This document shows positions 9,601 through 18,895 of a stretch of DNA of 64,000 bases, piece by piece. Location: positions 1-64,000 of the forward strand of contig QQVP01000135.1 in the NCBI GenBank assembly GCA_003389215.1, written 5' to 3'. The notes beneath the pieces are model-generated. The model saw only the letters and a list, made by a program, of their open reading frames with translations, did no database searches and was not told the DNA's origin. Every line of letters starts with the position of its first letter. Positions within the stretch are counted from its first letter, which is position 1. Made by a program: the position numbers and the translations under genes. The stretch comes from Planctomycetota bacterium. Its GTDB lineage: Bacteria; Planctomycetota; Planctomycetia; Pirellulales; UBA7805.

Positions 9601-9634
9601 TCCCCACTCGACCAAGCCGACTTCGAACTGCCTC

Positions 9635-10921
9635 ATGCGACGCCGACCCGGTCCATTCGATTGGCAACAGCTCTCGCGACGCGACGCGCTGCGGATCAGC
9701 GTCGCCGGCGGGCTCTCGTTCCTGCTGCCGCCGCTGGGGGTCCGCGCGCGTGAAGAGCGCGGCACCGGCCGCGCGAAGTCGTTGATCTTGCTTTGGATGA
9801 ATGGCGGTCAGAGCCAGCTGGAGAGCTGGGATCCGCACCCAGGCGGACCGGCGGGTATCTCGACTTCCTTGGGGACGATCTCGACGTCGATTCCGGGTGT
9901 CGAGATTGCCGAGAGTTATCCCCAAATGGCGGAACAACTACACCGTGTCTCGGTCATTCGTTCCCTGGTGTCGCAGGAGACGTCGCACGAACGTGGTCGG
10001 CATGCGGTCAGGACGGGACATCGGCAACTTCGTCACGTGGTGCATCCGACGCTGGGGGCGATCCTGGCCCATCAACTCCCCACGGTCGAGGTCGCGCTGC
10101 CTCCCTATTTGTCGTTGCTCGGTCCGCCCAGGTCGTATGAGGGCGGTCATCTGGGGCATCAGTACGACGCCTTCAAAGTGCATCAGCCGGGCGGCGCGCT
10201 CAAGAATGTCGACGCCGGCGTCTCGTCCGAACGACTGGCCCGTCGCCGCAAGAACCTGGCCGTGTTGACGAACTCGTTTCGTCGCGGCCGCGAGGCGGCG
10301 GCGGAAGTGAAGACGTACGAGCGCGCGGTCGACCGCGCTCAGCAGCTGATGGATTCGAGGCAGCTCGATGTCTTTCGCATCGACACCGAGTCGCAGGCCA
10401 CGCGGGCCGCCTACGGAAGCCATGAGTTCGGGCGCGGTTGTCTCGTCGCCCGTCGCCTCGTCGAGCGTGGCGTTCGCGTCGTCGAGGTATCGCTCAATGG
10501 CTGGGACAGCCACGTCGACAATTTGACGAAGCAGCGGGGACGGGCCAAGGTCCTCGACCCGGCGATGAGCGCGCTGATCGACGATCTGGCCGCGCGCGAT
10601 CTTCTTCAGTCGACGGTGGTTCTTTGTGTCGGCGAATTCGGTCGTACGCCGACAATCAACAAGAACGAGGGCCGCGACCACTGGCCACACGCCTTTTCCT
10701 GCCTGGTCGGGGGTGGCGGCATTGCCGGCGGACGACGGATCGGAGCGACCGATCCCACCGGCCAGTCGCGTGCTCCCTCCGACCCCGTTTCGATTCCCGA
10801 CCTGCACGCCACGATCTTGGCCACGTTGGGAGTCGAGTATGGCAAGCGGCTGCAAACCCCCACCGGTCGACGTTTGGCAATCTGCACTGGATCGCCCGTG
10901 GCCCAGCTGCTCGCCGAATAG
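9635..10921 (+). CDS. DUF1501 domain protein (sulfatase-like fold, Tat-type signal)
   Basis: 428 residues. The N-terminus carries a twin-arginine-like signal (SRRDALRISVAGGLSFLLPPLG). The body has the DUF1501 landmarks WMNGGQSQLESWDP, GHRQLRHVVHPTLG, RLVERGVRVVEVSLNGWDSH, VVLCVGEFGRTPTINKNEGR and DHWPHAFSCLVGGGGI, which belong to the alkaline-phosphatase/sulfatase superfamily. It lies 34 bp after the DUF1549 gene, the standard planctomycete arrangement. The substrate is unknown. Confidence 0.9.
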   Translation: MRRRPGPFDWQQLSRRDALRISVAGGLSFLLPPLGVRAREERGTGRAKSLILLWMNGGQSQLESWDPHPGGPAGISTSLGTISTSIPGVEIAESYPQMAEQLHRVSVIRSLVSQETSHERGRHAVRTGHRQLRHVVHPTLGAILAHQLPTVEVALPPYLSLLGPPRSYEGGHLGHQYDAFKVHQPGGALKNVDAGVSSERLARRRKNLAVLTNSFRRGREAAAEVKTYERAVDRAQQLMDSRQLDVFRIDTESQATRAAYGSHEFGRGCLVARRLVERGVRVVEVSLNGWDSHVDNLTKQRGRAKVLDPAMSALIDDLAARDLLQSTVVLCVGEFGRTPTINKNEGRDHWPHAFSCLVGGGGIAGGRRIGATDPTGQSRAPSDPVSIPDLHATILATLGVEYGKRLQTPTGRRLAICTGSPVAQLLAE

Positions 10922-11124
10922 CCGGGCGGATCGCACTTCCCGTGGGGCACTTCCCGTGGGAGCGTCCTGCGGGGCGGATCGGGGTGACGCCAGACGATGC
11001 CCTGCAGTCCCTAGAACCGGCACAATCCGTACCCTCTCTCGTGCGGGCTACTTACATCGACCGGCGAGGTCGTGAGCTAGGCTATAGCAGCCGTTTCGCC
11101 CGCGAATTTCTCCGAGAGAACGCC

Positions 11125-12309
11125 GTGACGACACCCAAGCTGATTTGCATCGACTCGTTGGCCGAACTGCGTTCGCGGGCGGGGGCCTGGGATGATCTGT
11201 GGTGGCGTAGTCCGGTCCCCGCGCCGTCCGCGCGAGCCGCCTTGGTAGAACAGTGGCTTGCCCAGTTCGCACCACGGGCACCGCTCTTTGCCCTGGCGGT
11301 CGAGCTCGATGGCCAACTTGTCGCGGCGCTGCCGCTGTTCGGTCGACGTCGCTGTCGGCTGCTCAAGACGGCATCGTTGCCCATCAACGATTGGTCGGCC
11401 AACGGCGATCTGCTGGTTGATCCTCTCGCCGACGTCGACGCTGTGCTCGGCAAGCTGGTCGACGGGATCCAGCGACTGCCGGTCGGAGCCCTCTGTTTCG
11501 AACAGTTTGCCACCGGCCAGCCCCATTGGCTCGAACTTCGCCGTCGACTGGAAGAAGCGGGCTACTTCTGCGATGTGCACAAGCAATACTTCACTTCGCA
11601 AACCACGATCGGCGACGATTGGGACGCCTACCTGAAGCCGCGCACCGGTGGCCAGATGAAGACGCGTCTGCGACATGCCCGCAAGATGGAACGCGAAGGG
11701 GGGGTCGAACTGCGGACCTACACCGAGTTCTCGCCGGGCGAGGTTGAACGTCTGATGCGGCTGGGCTTTGAAATCGAAGCCAAGAGTTGGAAGCGCGCTA
11801 ACGGGACCGCGGTCGTGCAGCGGCCCGAAATCGCGGACTTCTACATTCGCAACGCGCGGCAACTTGCCGAGTGGGGACAATTGGCCCTGTTCGTGTTTGA
11901 GTTCGACGGCACTCCGATCGCCTTCGACTACGCCTGGCATGCCAAGGGATGTCACTTCTGTGTCAAGATGGGCTACGACGCGGAGTATCGCAAGTTCGGC
12001 CCCGGTCAGCAGATGTACTTGAAGATCCTGGAACGCCTGCACGGCGATCCGGAGTTCGACCTGGTCGACTTCTGGGGCCGCCGGATGCCGTGGAACGAGA
12101 CTTGGGCGACGCATTTCTATGCGGTCGGGCGACTGGTCGCCGCGCGACGTCCCCACCCGCTCGGATGTGCCTTCGTCGCCGCGTACCGCTACGCTCGTCC
12201 GTTGGTGCGGCGGCTGCGCGGGGCGGATGATGTGAGCCGTGGCAACGCACTTCCGCCGGGCGAGCCCGCGAAGCAAGAATCGCCGGCGGCCCAGACGGCC
12301 GAGAGTTAG
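11125..12309 (+). CDS. FemAB/BioF2-like GNAT N-acyltransferase
   Basis: 394 residues from GTG 11125, preceded by a weak purine-rich site (GAGAGAA). An alternative in-frame GTG is at 11041. The sequence fits the Acetyltransf_6 family: an N-terminal half with LPLFGRRRCRLLKTASLPIN and a C-terminal half with LRHARKMEREGGVELRT, FYIRNARQLAEWGQLALFVF, IAFDYAWHAKGCHFCVKMGYDAEYRK (split by a break) and GPGQQMYLKILE. Such proteins are often found beside polysaccharide and exosortase loci and transfer acyl groups to sugars or peptides. The frame stays open far upstream inside the DUF1501 gene, but that part is a shadow. Confidence 0.8.
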   Translation: MTTPKLICIDSLAELRSRAGAWDDLWWRSPVPAPSARAALVEQWLAQFAPRAPLFALAVELDGQLVAALPLFGRRRCRLLKTASLPINDWSANGDLLVDPLADVDAVLGKLVDGIQRLPVGALCFEQFATGQPHWLELRRRLEEAGYFCDVHKQYFTSQTTIGDDWDAYLKPRTGGQMKTRLRHARKMEREGGVELRTYTEFSPGEVERLMRLGFEIEAKSWKRANGTAVVQRPEIADFYIRNARQLAEWGQLALFVFEFDGTPIAFDYAWHAKGCHFCVKMGYDAEYRKFGPGQQMYLKILERLHGDPEFDLVDFWGRRMPWNETWATHFYAVGRLVAARRPHPLGCAFVAAYRYARPLVRRLRGADDVSRGNALPPGEPAKQESPAAQTAES

Positions 12310-12466
12310 GCAGATCATCACAAATGCTGGGCGGCGGGCACGTGTGGGGCAGGCGTCGAGGCCGCACGCCAGGCGGTTTCCCGCGGCAACTTGGGCGGAT
12401 TCGCGCAGTCAGCGCGCGAAAGCCCCTGGCTCACCCCATGTCGTCTTCCCATCGGCGGCGAAACGA

Positions 12467-12496
12467 TTGATTCGATCGCACCGCGGTTGTTACGAT
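12467..12496 (+). promoter_or_regulatory. Possible promoter of the PEP-CTERM gene
   Basis: TTGATT (12467-12472) and TACGAT (12491-12496) are 18 bp apart, about 65 bp before the ATG at 12561. Each hexamer matches the sigma70 consensus at four of six positions. Confidence 0.3.
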
Positions 12497-12560
12497 ACAG
12501 GCGATCCCTCGAGGGGGTCTCTGTCGTTTCCAGCAATCTTCTTGGGTGGGGAACCTCAAT

Positions 12561-14084
12561 ATGTTGCCACGGATTCCGCAGCTTTCGATCCTGCTCGTGC
12601 TGTTGGTGGCACTCGCGCCGGCGGCGATCGCTTACGACTACGGCTACGACCCGGCCAAAGCGGTTGGCAACGGGGGCGACTGGTACATGGAGTTGGCCCA
12701 GGACCCCACGGTGCTGACCAGCGGCTCGACGATTCTCGGTTACGAGTACTTCTTCGACTTCTACACGCTCGGCGAGTCGTTCTACATGACGGACATCGTC
12801 GGTCTCGAGAACAACAAGATCCTCAACTCGCATACGTCTAGTTTGGATGGAACGGACGTACGAACCCAGCGATGGGGTGACCCCGACGGCAACTATGCCG
12901 CCTGGCCCACGTCGACCGGTCGCATCTTCGATTTGTGGTCGACGGACGTGAACGAAGATTCGGGCTCGGCCAACGCCTTCGATTTCTGGCGAACGTCGTA
13001 CGACAATGCGGACGTCGGTTGGACGTCGCTGGGGTATCCTGGCGGAAGTACCGCCAACCCCCACGTCTACTCCGAGTACGTCGAGTACAGCGGCTTTGGT
13101 TTCGACGTTTGGAAGGCGGAACTCACCGGACCCGGCCAGCCGGTGCATTGGTTCTATACGCTGTTCGGCGTCTCTCCGGCTGAGGATACGATTTACATTC
13201 CGGGTAGTTCCGTGGGCGTGTGGGCCAATCCGGGATTTGGTGGCCTGGTTTACACGCTCCGCGTCGTGTACTCGGAACCGATCGTCCAAGAGGAAATTGG
13301 CTGGAGCCCCGGTGCCGCGACGGCCCAGTTCCCAGTGTTGGGCGACTTTACCGTGACTCCGCCCAATCCGACGTGCCTGGTCGGCGATGTGAACTGCGAC
13401 GGTTATGTCGAGATCGGTAACGACATCCTAGTCGCGTTTACGAACTTCACGGGCCCCGGGTCTTTCGGCATGGTGCGAAGCGATGGCGATGTCCACGGAC
13501 CCGCGGAGGCCACCACCGACCCGGACGGCCACGACGGCGATGTCGATGTCTCCGACATCTTGACCATCTTCGGCGCCTTTACCGGACCGCCGCCCGACGA
13601 CGCCGATGGCGCGGGCCTGGGCGCTCCGGCGGCCGCCGGCGATCCCAGCATTCCCGATCTGATTTACGATCCCACCACCGGCGAAGTCACGCTCGACCCG
13701 GACGGTTCGTCGATCATCGGCTACTCGTTGCAGAACGCGACGAACAGCTTCCTGCCGGGCAATCACACGCCCATCCTGGCGGGCGTGACCACGGCGCTCA
13801 CTTCGCAACTGGAAGAAGCGGCGCTGGCACCGGGTTCCGGCTCGATCGGTTTGGTCTTTCCCACCGGACTGGACCTGGCCGGTCTGCAAGCTCTCTTGAC
13901 GGTGAACCAGGTCAGCCGCTCGCTGGGCACTCCGCTGGTACCCTTCGATCTGATCGTGCTGAGCACCTCGGGCGTGCCGGTGCCCGAGCCGGCCAGCTTC
14001 TGGATGGCGCTGCCTTTGTTGGGGGGACTCGCCTGGTTGCTCGGCCGTGGTGGTCGCTGCGGACGTGTTCGATGCGAGTGGTGA
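12561..14084 (+). CDS. Secreted protein with dockerin-like region, conserved 100-residue module and PEP-CTERM-type tail
   Basis: 507 residues from ATG 12561 (GGGGAA upstream). Order: signal peptide ending near AIAYD; a unique ectodomain of about 240 residues rich in Tyr, Trp and Asp; a dockerin type I-like calcium-binding pair (about 275-355; GDVNCDGYVEIGNDIL and GHDGDVDVSDILTIF); a conserved module at 365-464; and a C-terminal sorting tail (VPEPASF, hydrophobic helix, Arg-rich end). PEP-CTERM tails are processed by exosortases in an exopolysaccharide-linked pathway. No exosortase gene is in the window. The module and dockerin region recur in the protease at 38 kb. Confidence 0.8.
   Translation: MLPRIPQLSILLVLLVALAPAAIAYDYGYDPAKAVGNGGDWYMELAQDPTVLTSGSTILGYEYFFDFYTLGESFYMTDIVGLENNKILNSHTSSLDGTDVRTQRWGDPDGNYAAWPTSTGRIFDLWSTDVNEDSGSANAFDFWRTSYDNADVGWTSLGYPGGSTANPHVYSEYVEYSGFGFDVWKAELTGPGQPVHWFYTLFGVSPAEDTIYIPGSSVGVWANPGFGGLVYTLRVVYSEPIVQEEIGWSPGAATAQFPVLGDFTVTPPNPTCLVGDVNCDGYVEIGNDILVAFTNFTGPGSFGMVRSDGDVHGPAEATTDPDGHDGDVDVSDILTIFGAFTGPPPDDADGAGLGAPAAAGDPSIPDLIYDPTTGEVTLDPDGSSIIGYSLQNATNSFLPGNHTPILAGVTTALTSQLEEAALAPGSGSIGLVFPTGLDLAGLQALLTVNQVSRSLGTPLVPFDLIVLSTSGVPVPEPASFWMALPLLGGLAWLLGRGGRCGRVRCEW
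13653..13952 (+). other. 100-residue PEP-CTERM-associated module, copy A
   Basis: Encodes residues 365-464 of the protein above, from PDLIYDPTTGEV to TPLVPFDL. It aligns without gaps to 39943-40242, with 11 differences in 100 residues. Key shared blocks are LDPDGS, IIGYSLQN, TNSFLPGNHT, ILAGVTTALTSQ, EEAALAPGSGSIG, VFPTGLDLAGL and VNQVSR. Third codon positions differ often, so the similarity is not a recent duplication. Confidence 0.9.
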
Positions 14085-14272
14085 AGACGTGACCTGGGCA
14101 GATGGCCGACGATCGCCGCCGCGCTTGCGCGTCGCCTTTCTCACGGCGGCGTCTATCCTATAGAATCACCGCGTCCTTCTTCTCTGTGCCGAGCACGATG
14201 CGGCGTCTTCGCCTGTCTCGCGGCCCCGTCGAGAAGCCCTCCTCCCGCCGCCTCTCACTACGCTGACTCCGC

Positions 14273-14752
14273 ATGCCTGGCTTTCTCGGCAATCGCAGCT
14301 CCCTGATGCTGGATGTCGTGTTCGTGGCCATGTTTCTGGTTCTGCCCGTCATGGCCTGGAGCATCTACCAGGTCCGGTTCAAGCGCCGCTATGCATTGCA
14401 TAAGCGCGTACAGCTGTTACTGGGAATCGTCTTGCTGATCACGGTGGTGCTCTTCGAGATCGACATTCGCCTCAACGGCTGGCGTGACCTCGCCGCCGAC
14501 TCGCCCTACTACAGCGACGACTGGACCCAGGGCGCCGTGAACTGGTCGCTGTGGGTTCACCTCATCTTTGCCATCTCGACCTGTGTGCTCTGGGTTTACG
14601 TCATCTTCACGGCTCTGAGGCACTTTGCCCGCGATCCGGTTCCCTCGTCGTTCAGCGCCAAGCACATCTTCTGGGCTCGTTTGGCGGCCATCGATATGAC
14701 ACTGACGGCGATCACCGGTTGGGTCTTTTACTGGCTGGCCTTCGTCTGTTGA
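14273..14752 (+). CDS. DUF420-family membrane protein
   Basis: 159 residues with four predicted membrane helices (MLDVVFVAMFLVLPVMAW, VQLLLGIVLLITVVLF, LWVHLIFAISTCVLWVYVIF and IDMTLTAITGWVFYWLAF). Conserved charged and His residues lie between them (LHKRVQ, DIRLNGWRD and an SAKHIFW loop). This matches the DUF420 (YozB-like) family, often found near cytochrome oxidase genes and proposed to aid respiratory complex assembly. No oxidase genes are nearby here. It precedes a sugar kinase gene by 78 bp. Confidence 0.75.
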   Translation: MPGFLGNRSSLMLDVVFVAMFLVLPVMAWSIYQVRFKRRYALHKRVQLLLGIVLLITVVLFEIDIRLNGWRDLAADSPYYSDDWTQGAVNWSLWVHLIFAISTCVLWVYVIFTALRHFARDPVPSSFSAKHIFWARLAAIDMTLTAITGWVFYWLAFVC

Positions 14753-14830
14753 GCAATTTTCCGGCATGAGCGCCCGCCGCCGCCAAGCCGACTCGCGCTG
14801 CGAGCCATTGCCGATCGAGGGGAATCGAAC

Positions 14831-15838
14831 TTGAAGTCCTTTCAACGCGTCGTGGCCGTCTCGCTGAACCCGGCGATCGATCGGGTGGTGGAAGTTCCGC
14901 AATTTCGCGCCGGAGCACACCTCCGCGGACGTCGCTTGGCCCGCTATCCGGCCGGCAAAGGGGTGAACGTGGCCCGCGCGATCGTGTCGCTCGGGCAGGA
15001 TTGCACCGTGACCGGGTTTGTCGGTCGGGGCGAGCAGGCCTGGTATGGCGAGTATCTCGCCGAACACGCCGCGGCGGCGGGGTCGGAGATCGACTGCCGC
15101 TTCGTTGCGGTCGAGGGTCGGACGCGAGAGAACATTTCGGTCGTCGACCCGCAGGCACCCGTCGCCGATACGCACATAGTCGAAGAGGGCTTTCCGGTGG
15201 CCGCGACCGATCTGCGACACCTGCAAGACCACCTCGCCGAACTGGCCGCTGCGGGAAGTCTCGTGGCCTTCTGCGGTTCCTTGCCCCAGGGCCTGAGTAT
15301 CGAAGCGTACGTCGACTTGCTCAAGCAGTGCCTGGCGGCAGGTGCCGACGTGGCCGTGGACGCCAGTGGCGACGCATTACGGGCAGCGGCCGAGTTGCCG
15401 CTGTGGCTGATCAAACCCAACCGTCAGGAGTTGGCCGAATTGACCGGTCGAACGACGCAAGGGCGCGATGCGTTGCTGGCCGCGGCGACGCCGCTCGCGG
15501 CAACGATCGAGAATTTGCTCGTCTCCACCGGCGGGGAAGGGGCCATGCTCGTTCGCCAGGATCGAGTCTTGTCGGCCTGTCTGGACGTGGCGGCCAGTGA
15601 GATCGTCGGTACCGTCGGCTGCGGCGATGTGCTGTTGGGCGGCTTCTTGGCCGGCTGGCTCGCTGCGGCGGCTGTCGCCGAGGATGCGTCGGCGCAGAAA
15701 ACGAACCGAGAGATCGAGCGGACCGCGTTGCGCCGGGGAGTGGCCGCCGCGACGCGGGCGGCGACACGCCTGGGCCGTCAAATCGACGTTGCGGATGTCG
15801 CCGCGGCCGAAGCGCTTGTGGCCCTCGACAAGTGTTAG
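14831..15838 (+). CDS. PfkB-family hexose-phosphate kinase (1-phosphofructokinase/tagatose-6-phosphate kinase type)
   Basis: 335 residues from TTG 14831, supported by GAGGGGA at 14818-14824. Ribokinase-fold landmarks are SLNPAIDRVVEVPQF at the N-terminus, PAGKGVNVARAI (the sugar-binding GKG), SGSLPQG-like CGSLPQGLS, IKPNRQELAEL, and the nucleotide anion hole and catalytic base in VGCGDVLLGGFLAGW (GCGD). The N-terminal signature places it in the FruK/LacC branch, which phosphorylates fructose-1-P or tagatose-6-P. It converges on the isomerase gene with only 14 bp between stops, consistent with a sugar-handling neighbourhood. Confidence 0.88.
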   Translation: MKSFQRVVAVSLNPAIDRVVEVPQFRAGAHLRGRRLARYPAGKGVNVARAIVSLGQDCTVTGFVGRGEQAWYGEYLAEHAAAAGSEIDCRFVAVEGRTRENISVVDPQAPVADTHIVEEGFPVAATDLRHLQDHLAELAAAGSLVAFCGSLPQGLSIEAYVDLLKQCLAAGADVAVDASGDALRAAAELPLWLIKPNRQELAELTGRTTQGRDALLAAATPLAATIENLLVSTGGEGAMLVRQDRVLSACLDVAASEIVGTVGCGDVLLGGFLAGWLAAAAVAEDASAQKTNREIERTALRRGVAAATRAATRLGRQIDVADVAAAEALVALDKC

Positions 15839-15852
15839 GTCCTCGACGGGCG

Positions 15853-16704
15853 TTAGCTCGCCGCCAAACCAGTTCGGACGAACGACAAAGCCTCGTTGAC
15901 GAAGGTGTCGCCGTCGGGGCAGACGTTGTGGAACATGCCCCGCCGCGGGGCGAAGTCGGAAAGACTCGAATTGTAGGTCTCGAAGCCGAGATACCCGTCG
16001 AATTCGACCTCGCGCAGCGTCTCGAAAATCGTGGGCCAGGGAACCAGGCCCCCGCCCGGTACGCCGCGATCGTTCTCGCAGGCGTGCACTCCCCACAGTC
16101 GGTCGCCCGCCTCGCGAATCGCCGTTGCGTAGTCGCGAATCTCCGTGACCAGGTGATAGGTATCGAGCAGCAGGCGGAGCGCCGGTCGCTCGGCCAGGTC
16201 GAGTAGTCGCCTCGCCTGCGCGACCGTGTTGACCAGATGCGTGCGAAAGTGGCTCATCGGCTCGATCGCGATTACGATTCCGAGCTCGGCAGCCCGATCG
16301 GCGAGCCGGCCCAGGTTTTCCGCCGCGCGCGGCAGTTCGTCGGGCGGGGGAAGCCGCCGCTGCACACACCCTGGATGTCCGTAGATGGCCCCGGTATAGG
16401 CGACGGCTCCGGCGTCGGCGGCGCGTTCGAGCCAGTTTCGATGCCAGTCGAGGCCGAGCACGCGGCACTCCGCATCATCGTGAGAGAGGTCCGCCTCCAT
16501 CGGCCAGTCGCCGCCGGGGCTGAGCACGACATCCATCTCGAGGCTCTCCGCCCGTCGCCGTACGGCGACGGCATCGAACTCGATGTCGTCCCCCACGGCG
16601 AGCTCCAGGAAGTCGAGTCCGAGGCGGCGTGCCCGATCGAACAGGTCAAGTTGCTCGTTGGACCAGCGATCGGTCCAGAGAAAGATGTGACCCCCATACT
16701 TCAT
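15853..16704 (-). CDS. Sugar phosphate isomerase/epimerase-like TIM-barrel protein
   Basis: 283 residues from ATG 16704 (MKYGGHIFLW). The frame stays open to 16839 but that part lacks protein character. The AP_endonuc_2 TIM-barrel fold is indicated by LELAVGDDIEF, VAYTGAIYGHPG, IAIEPMSHFRTHLVNT (metal Glu), LLLDTYHLVTE (metal Asp/His), WGVHACENDRGVPGGG and GYLGFETYN (metal Glu). This set of metal ligands is that of D-tagatose 3-epimerase/D-allulose 3-epimerase and relatives, cytoplasmic enzymes that epimerise ketoses. The exact substrate cannot be read. Confidence 0.85.
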   Translation of the reverse strand: MKYGGHIFLWTDRWSNEQLDLFDRARRLGLDFLELAVGDDIEFDAVAVRRRAESLEMDVVLSPGGDWPMEADLSHDDAECRVLGLDWHRNWLERAADAGAVAYTGAIYGHPGCVQRRLPPPDELPRAAENLGRLADRAAELGIVIAIEPMSHFRTHLVNTVAQARRLLDLAERPALRLLLDTYHLVTEIRDYATAIREAGDRLWGVHACENDRGVPGGGLVPWPTIFETLREVEFDGYLGFETYNSSLSDFAPRRGMFHNVCPDGDTFVNEALSFVRTGLAAS

Positions 16705-16900
16705 GCCGCGAATCTCCCAAGGGTGCGAGGAAACGTACTCTACGCCGACGTGCGGCGGTACGCCAGGGGAAACCGCGGCCGGTCGATCGAGGGAACATCG
16801 TATCGACCCGTCACCGACGTCGTTTGAAATTTGCCGCACGAAGTGCTACTCATAGACGAAAGCTGCGGATCCCGGGTCGAACCAAGTTGCGCCTGCGAGT

Positions 16901-18790
16901 ATGCCACGCCGTGTCATGGTCTTTGCGATCGTCGTCATCGCCGCCGGGGTGCTGTGGGGCTTGCTGGCCAGGTTTCGTGCTGGGCGGGATCACCCCGAGC
17001 GGTATTTCGGCGATGCCGGACGCGCCACGTCGAAGTCGTATGAGATAACGCCCCGGACGCTGCGCTGCGCGGAACTGGCAGCGGCACCGCGTCTCGAGGG
17101 AACGCTCGCAGACCCCTGCTGGGCCACGGCGACGCGCTTGGACGAGTTTGTCATGCTCGGAAGCCTCGAGCCGGTGGCCGAAGGCACCGAAGTCCTGCTG
17201 GGCCGCCGCGACGACGTGCTCTACGTCGCCTTCCGCTTGGAAAGCACCCCAGGTGCGAAGGGCTCGAGAGAGACTGCGGCCACCGCCACCACGGGCAAGT
17301 CTGCGGACGCCGAGGACGACTTCGCCGCCGCCCTGCAGCTCTACTTCTCTCCGCGGTTCGACCATACCGAGTTCCTCCGCATCGATATCGAAGAGGAAGG
17401 CCGTACCCGTCTCGTTACAGGCAACCTGTTGCGTGGCGAACTGCCGGTTGACCGCCGGCTGGAGAGTCACGAGTGGAAGCGCGGCACGTCGTTGCCTTGC
17501 GAAGTGACGCGGCAAGGATCGACATGGACGGGCGAACTCGCCATCCCTGTCTCGGCGCTCGGCGTTGAAGGTCACTGGCCCCACGCCCACTGGGGCTTCA
17601 ACGTGGTTCGGCCAGCGCCGCCGGGCGCGACGACCACGGCGGGCATCGCCTGGCAGGCGGCGACGGGGGAGTCGGACGTGGCCCCGATCGAATTCGGCAT
17701 GCTCCGCTTTGCCGACTCGCCGCTTGAGGTGACGGAACTCGATTTTGGCCAACCGGTCTGGGGTGAGAATCAGCTTGGCCTGACCTTGACCAACGTGTCG
17801 GACGGCACGCTCTCGCTACGCATCGCGGCACGAGTCGTGTTGCCGATCGAAGAGCAAGTCGTTGCTGCGGACACCGTCGACGTGCAAGTGCCCAGCGGGG
17901 CCAGCCAGTCGGTCGGTGTACCCTATCGGCTCTCGTGGCGAGGTCGCTGGCCAATTCATGCCGAGTACTGTCAGCGTCTCCATCTGAAGATCACGGCTGC
18001 CGATTCGGGCGAGCCGCTCTACACCGCCAGCTTTCCGTTCGGCTTCGACGTCGGCTTGATCGCCGAGGAACGCTATGGCGAGCCGAGCGAGACAGAAAAC
18101 CCGCCGCCCGATGCCGCCGACTTCGTGGCCCGCAAGCGAGCCTATCTTTTGGGCCGGCTGCCGCGGTTCGAGCGACGCCGTGGGCAGGCGGACGACGAGT
18201 TTCCGCTGATTCTTGCCGCCTCTGACGAGAGTGTCGAGTTCGACCTGATGCAGCCGGGCGTGATGCAAGCGATGGCCGACTGGCTCTACGACCGCTACGA
18301 CAATGATCTGGATCGCCTGTTGGGGGCGATGTTCTTTGTCCATCAGCGGACGGTGACGCGACACTCGCGGATCTCGCACGCACTCAATCCGCTGTCGGTG
18401 ATTCGCAGCGGCGGCGGGCTGGATGACGATCGTGTCGGGGCGTTGGCCGGACTGTTATCGCTGATGAAGCGCGGCGAGAGTGACCAGCCCTATCGATGTA
18501 CCTGTCTGTCGACCGGCGGGCACGTGGTGTGCGGCGTGGCGGCCGTCGCCGAGCCGCAGGGCGTCGACGACTACTACGTCCTCGATCCCGACGTGGGCGT
18601 CTTCTATCTGACCAAAGACAACACACAGCTGGCGACCCTCGGAGAGCTGCGCCGCGATCGCGAGCTATCCACGAGAATGCACTTCAACAATGTGCGTCAC
18701 GGTCGCGAGTTCTATTTTCGCAACGAGCAGATCACTTCGTACGACGGCGAGCAACGTCGGCTCTGGCCGCCCGGTGCCCCTGCCCGGTGA
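16901..18790 (+). CDS. Membrane-anchored protein with CBM9-like domain and possible inactive transglutaminase-like region
   Basis: 629 residues. An N-terminal membrane anchor (MVFAIVVIAAGVLWGLLA) is followed by a segment (about 45-260) resembling family 9 carbohydrate-binding-like domains: LEGTLADPCW at its start, DVLYVAFRLES, EDDFAAALQLYFSPR and WTGELAIPVSALG. A middle beta-rich region leads to a C-terminal part (about 500-620) with DRVGALAGLLSLMKRG, GGHVVCGVAA and YYVLDPDVGVFYL. The spacing recalls the Cys-His-Asp core of transglutaminase-like proteins, but the catalytic Cys position appears to be Asp or Arg. Function unknown. The location beside a surface-polysaccharide locus suggests an envelope role. 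Confidence 0.6.
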   Translation: MPRRVMVFAIVVIAAGVLWGLLARFRAGRDHPERYFGDAGRATSKSYEITPRTLRCAELAAAPRLEGTLADPCWATATRLDEFVMLGSLEPVAEGTEVLLGRRDDVLYVAFRLESTPGAKGSRETAATATTGKSADAEDDFAAALQLYFSPRFDHTEFLRIDIEEEGRTRLVTGNLLRGELPVDRRLESHEWKRGTSLPCEVTRQGSTWTGELAIPVSALGVEGHWPHAHWGFNVVRPAPPGATTTAGIAWQAATGESDVAPIEFGMLRFADSPLEVTELDFGQPVWGENQLGLTLTNVSDGTLSLRIAARVVLPIEEQVVAADTVDVQVPSGASQSVGVPYRLSWRGRWPIHAEYCQRLHLKITAADSGEPLYTASFPFGFDVGLIAEERYGEPSETENPPPDAADFVARKRAYLLGRLPRFERRRGQADDEFPLILAASDESVEFDLMQPGVMQAMADWLYDRYDNDLDRLLGAMFFVHQRTVTRHSRISHALNPLSVIRSGGGLDDDRVGALAGLLSLMKRGESDQPYRCTCLSTGGHVVCGVAAVAEPQGVDDYYVLDPDVGVFYLTKDNTQLATLGELRRDRELSTRMHFNNVRHGREFYFRNEQITSYDGEQRRLWPPGAPAR

Positions 18791-18895
18791 GTGCCAGGAT
18801 CGGGCCGGTTGCTATCGTGGTCCTCGACGGTGTTGATCGACGGGGTCGCTCGATGTCGTTGCTCGCAGCTCGGCAAGATGGTCAGGCAAGAATGG

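Noticed and set aside
10438-11124. N-terminal extension of the FemAB-like acyltransferase into the DUF1501 gene
   Set aside because: The extension is out of frame with the DUF1501 product and antigenic only as a shadow. The GTG at 11125 gives a family-sized protein.
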